Source of the DNA: Stentor coeruleus
Taxonomy: Eukaryota > Ciliophora > Heterotrichea > Heterotrichida > Stentoridae
Length of the DNA stretch: 64,000 bases
Assembly (NCBI GenBank): GCA_001970955.1
Contig: MPUH01000307.1
Span: 1 to 64,000 of the forward strand
Reading direction: 5' to 3'
This document shows positions 60,418 to 64,000 of the stretch, in pieces; position 1 is the stretch's first letter, and every line of letters starts with the position of its first letter. The position numbers and the translations under genes are program-made. The notes under the pieces are model-generated. The model did not search any database. It was not told the origin of the DNA and was given only the letters and a program-made list of their open reading frames with translations.

Positions 60418-62379
60418 TTAACTTGGTTGCAATACCGACCACCCATCTAATCTTGATGCCGGTATTTCTTCTTCTAATTTCCCAAACATCTTTTCCAAAT
60501 TAACCTCTCTAAACACTCTGCGTATCGGGTGGAAACTAGGGGGCTTTACTTGCTTATTCATATAAGCTTCCCAGTTAGTCCCTTTGAAAAATGGATCAGC
60601 CTTAACTTCTTCAGCATCTTTTTTTGAAGCTCCCAACCTTTTATTCGGATCTCTCTGTAAAAGAACCTTAATCAAATTTCTAGCCTCATTACTAACAAAT
60701 GTTGGCATTTTCAGTTTCCCTCTTTGTATATTATTAAAAAGTTGCTCCCTACTAGAAGAATAATAAGGTGGTGAACCAACAATCATTTCATAAAGCAAAA
60801 CCCCAAATAAATACCAATCAACAGACCTAGAATGTCCAGTTCTCCTAATCATCTCAGGTGCTAAATATGCAACTGAGCCACAAAATGATTTTGTTAGTTT
60901 ATCATCATCAACACCTTCTTTAGAAAGTCCAAAATCTGTAAGTTTAGCATGTCCTTCTTCATCTAAAACAACATTATCAGGTTTTAAATCTCTGAAAATA
61001 ATCCCATGATTGTGTAGTTCTTGTAAAGCTAAAAGTATTTCTATCATATAAAAACGAGCTTTTTCTTCAGAGAAACGTTTTTCTCTTGCAAGTTGTGTGC
61101 CTAAATCGCCATTTGGGCAGAAGTCCATGACTATTGCTAGTTTTTCTGGTGTTTGAAATGCGTAGTTTAATTTGACGATAAAAGGATGAGATATTGACAT
61201 AAGTATATTTCTTTCAGTAAATGCATAACGGACTAAGTTGTTGCCTAGAACTTTTTCTTTTCTTAAGACTTTTAAAGCGAATTTTTCTAGTGTATCTATT
61301 TTTTCTACTAGATAAACTTCACCGAAACTACCTTTACCAAGCTGAAGAAGACCTCGAAAGTCACTTGGGGTTACTTTGCTTGGTGGGAGTATGAATTTAT
61401 TAAAGTTTATTGGTTTTTTATTCTGTTTGGCTTTTTGCAGTTTAGGACGTTCAGAAAAAACTTTTAAATCATTTGAGTTTGGCTTGTTTGAACTTTTTTG
61501 TAAGAGTGAGTTTATTTGGTCTTCACGGGAATTATGCATGAGAGTGTGGTGAACAATAGTTCTTGTATATCCTGTTAATGGAATTTCTATATTTTCTCTC
61601 TTACAATGATCATAAAAAACCAAATATGTCTCATAGTTCAAAGCTATATCAACCGGTGTCCTTCCTAATAAATTTTTAACATTCAACGGAGGATTTTTTC
61701 TCAACAGCCACTCAACAATATCTTTATATCCCTGTGTACTAGCATAATGTAAACACGTATTTTTATCATTATCTTCACGATTAATCATAGCACCTTCATG
61801 TATTAAAAGTTTTACAATATTCAAATGATTATGAATTGTTGCTAAATGTAATGAAGTCCTATTCATTGAAGTTAAAGCATTGATATCTGTAGCTTCACCA
61901 TTATATAAAAGTACTTCACAAGCTTCCTTTAACCCATAAGCAGAAGCCATATGTAATGCTGTCCAATTATTTAACCCAGGTGCATTAGAATCAGCTATAA
62001 GATTCCCATTAATTTTTGGATCCAGAAGTTTTTTCATCATATCAATATCATTTCTCTCAACAGCTTCCCATAATGAAATATTTAATTTCCTTTTCAAATT
62101 CATATAATCAACACTATAATATTGACTTAAATTATTCGCACTTACAAGTGTGGACTTTGAATTTTGTGGATTAAAAGAAATATTTTCAGATGACAAATCA
62201 TTAACACTATGTGCAGATGATTCAGTAATTGGATCTGGGTTTAAATGTGAGACTGTGTCAATACTCATTGATACTATTGATTCTTCTTGGATAGAATCTT
62301 CAGACTGTTCTTCTTCAATACATGGTAGACCACTTTGATCATATTGACTCATTTTAATATATTTTCTATTATAATTCAT
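60418..62379 (-). CDS. Ankyrin-repeat AGC-family protein kinase
   Basis: 653 residues from ATG 62379 (ATG 62352, nine codons in, is an alternative). Residues 1-95 are acidic and Ser-rich. About 138-250 are ankyrin repeats (NNWTALHMASAYG, NRTSLHLATIHNH, NTCLHYASTQGY, GRTPVDIAL). The kinase spans 341-600: GKGSFGEV 348-355, Lys370, FRDLKPDN 462-469 (Phe replaces His, as Tyr does in many AGC kinases), DFG 482-484, Thr/Ser before FCGS in the activation loop, APEM. An AGC C-tail follows (PPSFHP). All catalytic residues are present, so it is probably active. Ankyrin-AGC fusions are known in protists; the substrate is unknown. Confidence 0.9.
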   Translation of the reverse strand: MNYNRKYIKMSQYDQSGLPCIEEEQSEDSIQEESIVSMSIDTVSHLNPDPITESSAHSVNDLSSENISFNPQNSKSTLVSANNLSQYYSVDYMNLKRKLNISLWEAVERNDIDMMKKLLDPKINGNLIADSNAPGLNNWTALHMASAYGLKEACEVLLYNGEATDINALTSMNRTSLHLATIHNHLNIVKLLIHEGAMINREDNDKNTCLHYASTQGYKDIVEWLLRKNPPLNVKNLLGRTPVDIALNYETYLVFYDHCKRENIEIPLTGYTRTIVHHTLMHNSREDQINSLLQKSSNKPNSNDLKVFSERPKLQKAKQNKKPINFNKFILPPSKVTPSDFRGLLQLGKGSFGEVYLVEKIDTLEKFALKVLRKEKVLGNNLVRYAFTERNILMSISHPFIVKLNYAFQTPEKLAIVMDFCPNGDLGTQLAREKRFSEEKARFYMIEILLALQELHNHGIIFRDLKPDNVVLDEEGHAKLTDFGLSKEGVDDDKLTKSFCGSVAYLAPEMIRRTGHSRSVDWYLFGVLLYEMIVGSPPYYSSSREQLFNNIQRGKLKMPTFVSNEARNLIKVLLQRDPNKRLGASKKDAEEVKADPFFKGTNWEAYMNKQVKPPSFHPIRRVFREVNLEKMFGKLEEEIPASRLDGWSVLQPS

Positions 62380-62442
62380 TTTGATAATATAAAAAACTAA
62401 GAAATTATGATTATTATTAGATATAATGATTAGTTATTGGAT

Positions 62443-63441
62443 TTAAGAAAGGTTTTCTGTGATTGAAAGGTCTAAATTAAGATGTTCAGAGTTAGGAGTT
62501 GATGATTTTTCTATTAGCATAGATACATTTATAATAACTTCATCTTGAGGTTTCTCTATGCTATCATTAACAACAGAAATTTTACTTGAAGATCCTTTCG
62601 AAACTAAAGACTTTTGATCATCATCATATGAATTAGAGCCTTTAAGTTTCTCCTCAAGATTTTTTACTGAAGTCTCATCAAAGCTATCATCGTATTCATT
62701 TTCTGATTCATTTTTTTTAGTTTCACTAGTTTTATTTTTGTCTTCCTCTACAATTTTTGGTATTTTTTCTTGATCCTTGTTTTCAATTATAACTTTAGTG
62801 ATTTTTAATTGTTTTCTTAAAACTGGGGTGTTACTCTCTAATTGTAAGCTACTAGTAAAACTAAAAAGCCCTTCACTATATTTTTCAGTATTACTTGTAC
62901 CTCTTTTTGGTATCATAGTTCTATTTTTTTCCATTACACTTAAAGATTCTGTGCTTATTGGAGGCAGTTTAATTTCCCCAAAAGTGATTTTTTTCAATCT
63001 ATCATGAAGTCCAGCTTTTGATATAGAATTCTTATATCTTTCCATTACAGAATATTGTTCTTTATGTCTTTTCGCAGAGACAAAACTTTCTTTTTCAGTA
63101 AGTCTTTTGACCATATCCATATTGTTCTGGATAATCCTCTCAGCTTCTTTTTTCCTTCTGGCTGAATTCAAAGATTTTGGGGTTTTATCAATGAATTGGT
63201 TTGTTTTTCTTCCTGATATCTGTGTAAGTTTTTCATATAATATCATGTTTTCTCTATTAAGTTCTCTTTTCTTTATAGCATCATTATTAGGTCTTCTACG
63301 GCTTACTGAGAAAAACCTTACTGGAGACTTAGAAATATTTGAGCTTCGTTCTTTGATTTCGTGTAAACGTTGTTTATGAAGCCTATGGGAGTGTTCTCTA
63401 TACCAACGGCTTTCAAGGTTTTCTTCTGAATATGTTAACAT
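62443..63441 (-). CDS. Hemingway/CFAP97-like ciliary protein
   Basis: 332 residues. About 45-125 shows the Hemingway pattern, a pair of Asn-Met/Leu leucine-rich stretches separated by a basic link: RELNRENMILYEKLTQISGR and RIIQNNMDMVKRLTEKES, after RRRPNN. CFAP97 family members (Hemingway in flies) have the same ENxxLLxRL repeats and are needed for cilia and sperm axonemes. The C-terminal half is acidic, Ser/Thr-rich and disordered. Start ATG 63441. The ciliary role is known for the family; placing this protein in it is moderately certain. It is 63 bases upstream of the ankyrin-kinase gene. Confidence 0.6.
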   Translation of the reverse strand: MLTYSEENLESRWYREHSHRLHKQRLHEIKERSSNISKSPVRFFSVSRRRPNNDAIKKRELNRENMILYEKLTQISGRKTNQFIDKTPKSLNSARRKKEAERIIQNNMDMVKRLTEKESFVSAKRHKEQYSVMERYKNSISKAGLHDRLKKITFGEIKLPPISTESLSVMEKNRTMIPKRGTSNTEKYSEGLFSFTSSLQLESNTPVLRKQLKITKVIIENKDQEKIPKIVEEDKNKTSETKKNESENEYDDSFDETSVKNLEEKLKGSNSYDDDQKSLVSKGSSSKISVVNDSIEKPQDEVIINVSMLIEKSSTPNSEHLNLDLSITENLS

Positions 63442-63499
63442 GTATTACTATTAAAAATTATAATTTATGTGAATTCTACTTATAAACTTAGGGATTTCT

Positions 63500-64000
63500 C
63501 TAAGCTAGGTAGTTATTTATATATACTTCATTATTCTTTATGGCCTTTACAAGTAATTTACATTTCTTGATATAATCCAAGTTCATATCTGGGTATTCAT
63601 TTCTCACTTGACGTTCTATATTAAGAGCCATTATTTGCGACTCTTTTATACTTATTTTTTTCTTCTGCAAGTCTCGCGCTAATTTCCTACACACATGTTT
63701 GCGAAGTTTTATATTTTTAATACTCAATGCATTATATTCTTTGAGTTCTCGCAAAATTTGATGATTTTTCCAGATGACGTAGAATTTATAGACTTTCTTT
63801 GATAGCATTTCTAATGGCTTAAAAGAATTTTTTTCGAATATTTTCGAAAAAAGCTTGAGAACACGCATTGTGTTCTTGTCTATGTTTGGGAAATGCTGAA
63901 AAATTGTAAAGATAGTCTCAAAAAGCTCTGGAAATATGCATTTATTGTTATTGGAAGGATCTAGCGATGTGAGGATAGGCAGAAGAGATGATAAGTTTAT
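63500..64000 (-). CDS. Partial gene, unknown, runs off the right edge
   Basis: The frame from the stop at 63500 stays open past the internal ATG at 63868 to the window edge (LLPILTSLDPSNNNKC, FQHFPNIDKNTMRVL upstream). The true start lies outside, and the gene has at least 166 codons. The visible part is helical: SLDPSNNNKCIFPELFETIF, LKLFSKIFEKNSFKPLEML, then a basic helix to the end. It slightly resembles a TFIIS N-terminal/LW-domain helical bundle, but this is weak. Confidence 0.5.
   Translation of the reverse strand: MNLSSLLPILTSLDPSNNNKCIFPELFETIFTIFQHFPNIDKNTMRVLKLFSKIFEKNSFKPLEMLSKKVYKFYVIWKNHQILRELKEYNALSIKNIKLRKHVCRKLARDLQKKKISIKESQIMALNIERQVRNEYPDMNLDYIKKCKLLVKAIKNNEVYINNYLA

Noticed and set aside
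1-64000. tRNA or rRNA genes, CRISPR arrays, transposons, viral elements
   Set aside because: No B-box or cloverleaf-like run, no regular spaced repeats, no reverse transcriptase, integrase or transposase motifs, and no long terminal repeats were seen by reading both strands.

Overview
This window looks like the left end of a macronuclear chromosome of a heterotrich ciliate, most likely Stentor coeruleus or a close relative. Three features support this. The sequence opens with two and a half copies of the telomere repeat CCCTAACA, the Stentor type. The genome is AT-rich and gene-dense, and genes use TAA, TAG and TGA all as stops, so the standard code applies. Coding regions are interrupted by introns of only 15 nt (one of 16 nt), an established Stentor hallmark. 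I recovered six such introns by rejoining reading frames: 2590-2604, 6644-6658, 12852-12866, 22476-22490, 48406-48421 and 50997-51011. No viral, transposon or bacterial insertion was seen. About 36 protein genes plus one pseudogene are present.

Layout. 1-235 is telomere and subtelomere. 236-9936 carries Ser/Thr-Pro-rich proteins of unknown function, an EF-hand protein, a p62/NBR1-like PB1-ZZ-UBA protein, a coiled-coil protein, a membrane RING-CH E3 ligase and a WD40 protein. 10699-20469 carries an SK-like potassium channel, three unknown proteins, a RecQ helicase and an NDR-family kinase. 21046-28080 holds coiled-coil and membrane proteins of unknown role, ending in a small CaaX-tailed coiled-coil protein inside a gene-poor AT-rich stretch (26232-29775). 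29776-38595 carries a centrin, a 1446-residue secreted acidic repeat protein and an IQ-motif protein. 39124-51583 carries a PB1/protease-like/Kelch protein, a kinesin-like protein with a decayed P-loop, a cyclic-nucleotide-binding-fold protein, a CNBD-type potassium channel, an unknown protein and a double-FHA protein. 52210-64000 carries an unknown protein, a STIL-like centriole protein, SFT2 and START-domain proteins 16 nt apart, a Kelch gene with a decayed tandem copy, a small unknown gene, an ankyrin-AGC kinase, a Hemingway/CFAP97-like protein and a partial gene.

The genes are not an operon. Many concern cilia, basal bodies, the cortex, calcium and membrane excitability (centrin, STIL-like, CFAP97-like, kinesin-like, IQ, EF-hand, SK-like and CNBD channels, NDR kinase), as expected for a large ciliate with a complex cortex.

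The two most unusual observations are these. First, intergenic DNA almost always switches from G-rich/C-free to C-rich/G-free on the + strand, whatever the orientation of the flanking genes, and two 17-base telomeric-repeat motifs lie right at such switches with matching polarity. Second, the acidic protein has about 13 copies of a roughly 72-residue repeat with almost no basic residues over some 1000 positions. Two N characters (28365, 55438) sit between duplicated flanks and look like unresolved haplotype or assembly joins. A third N (13048) is a single ambiguous base.
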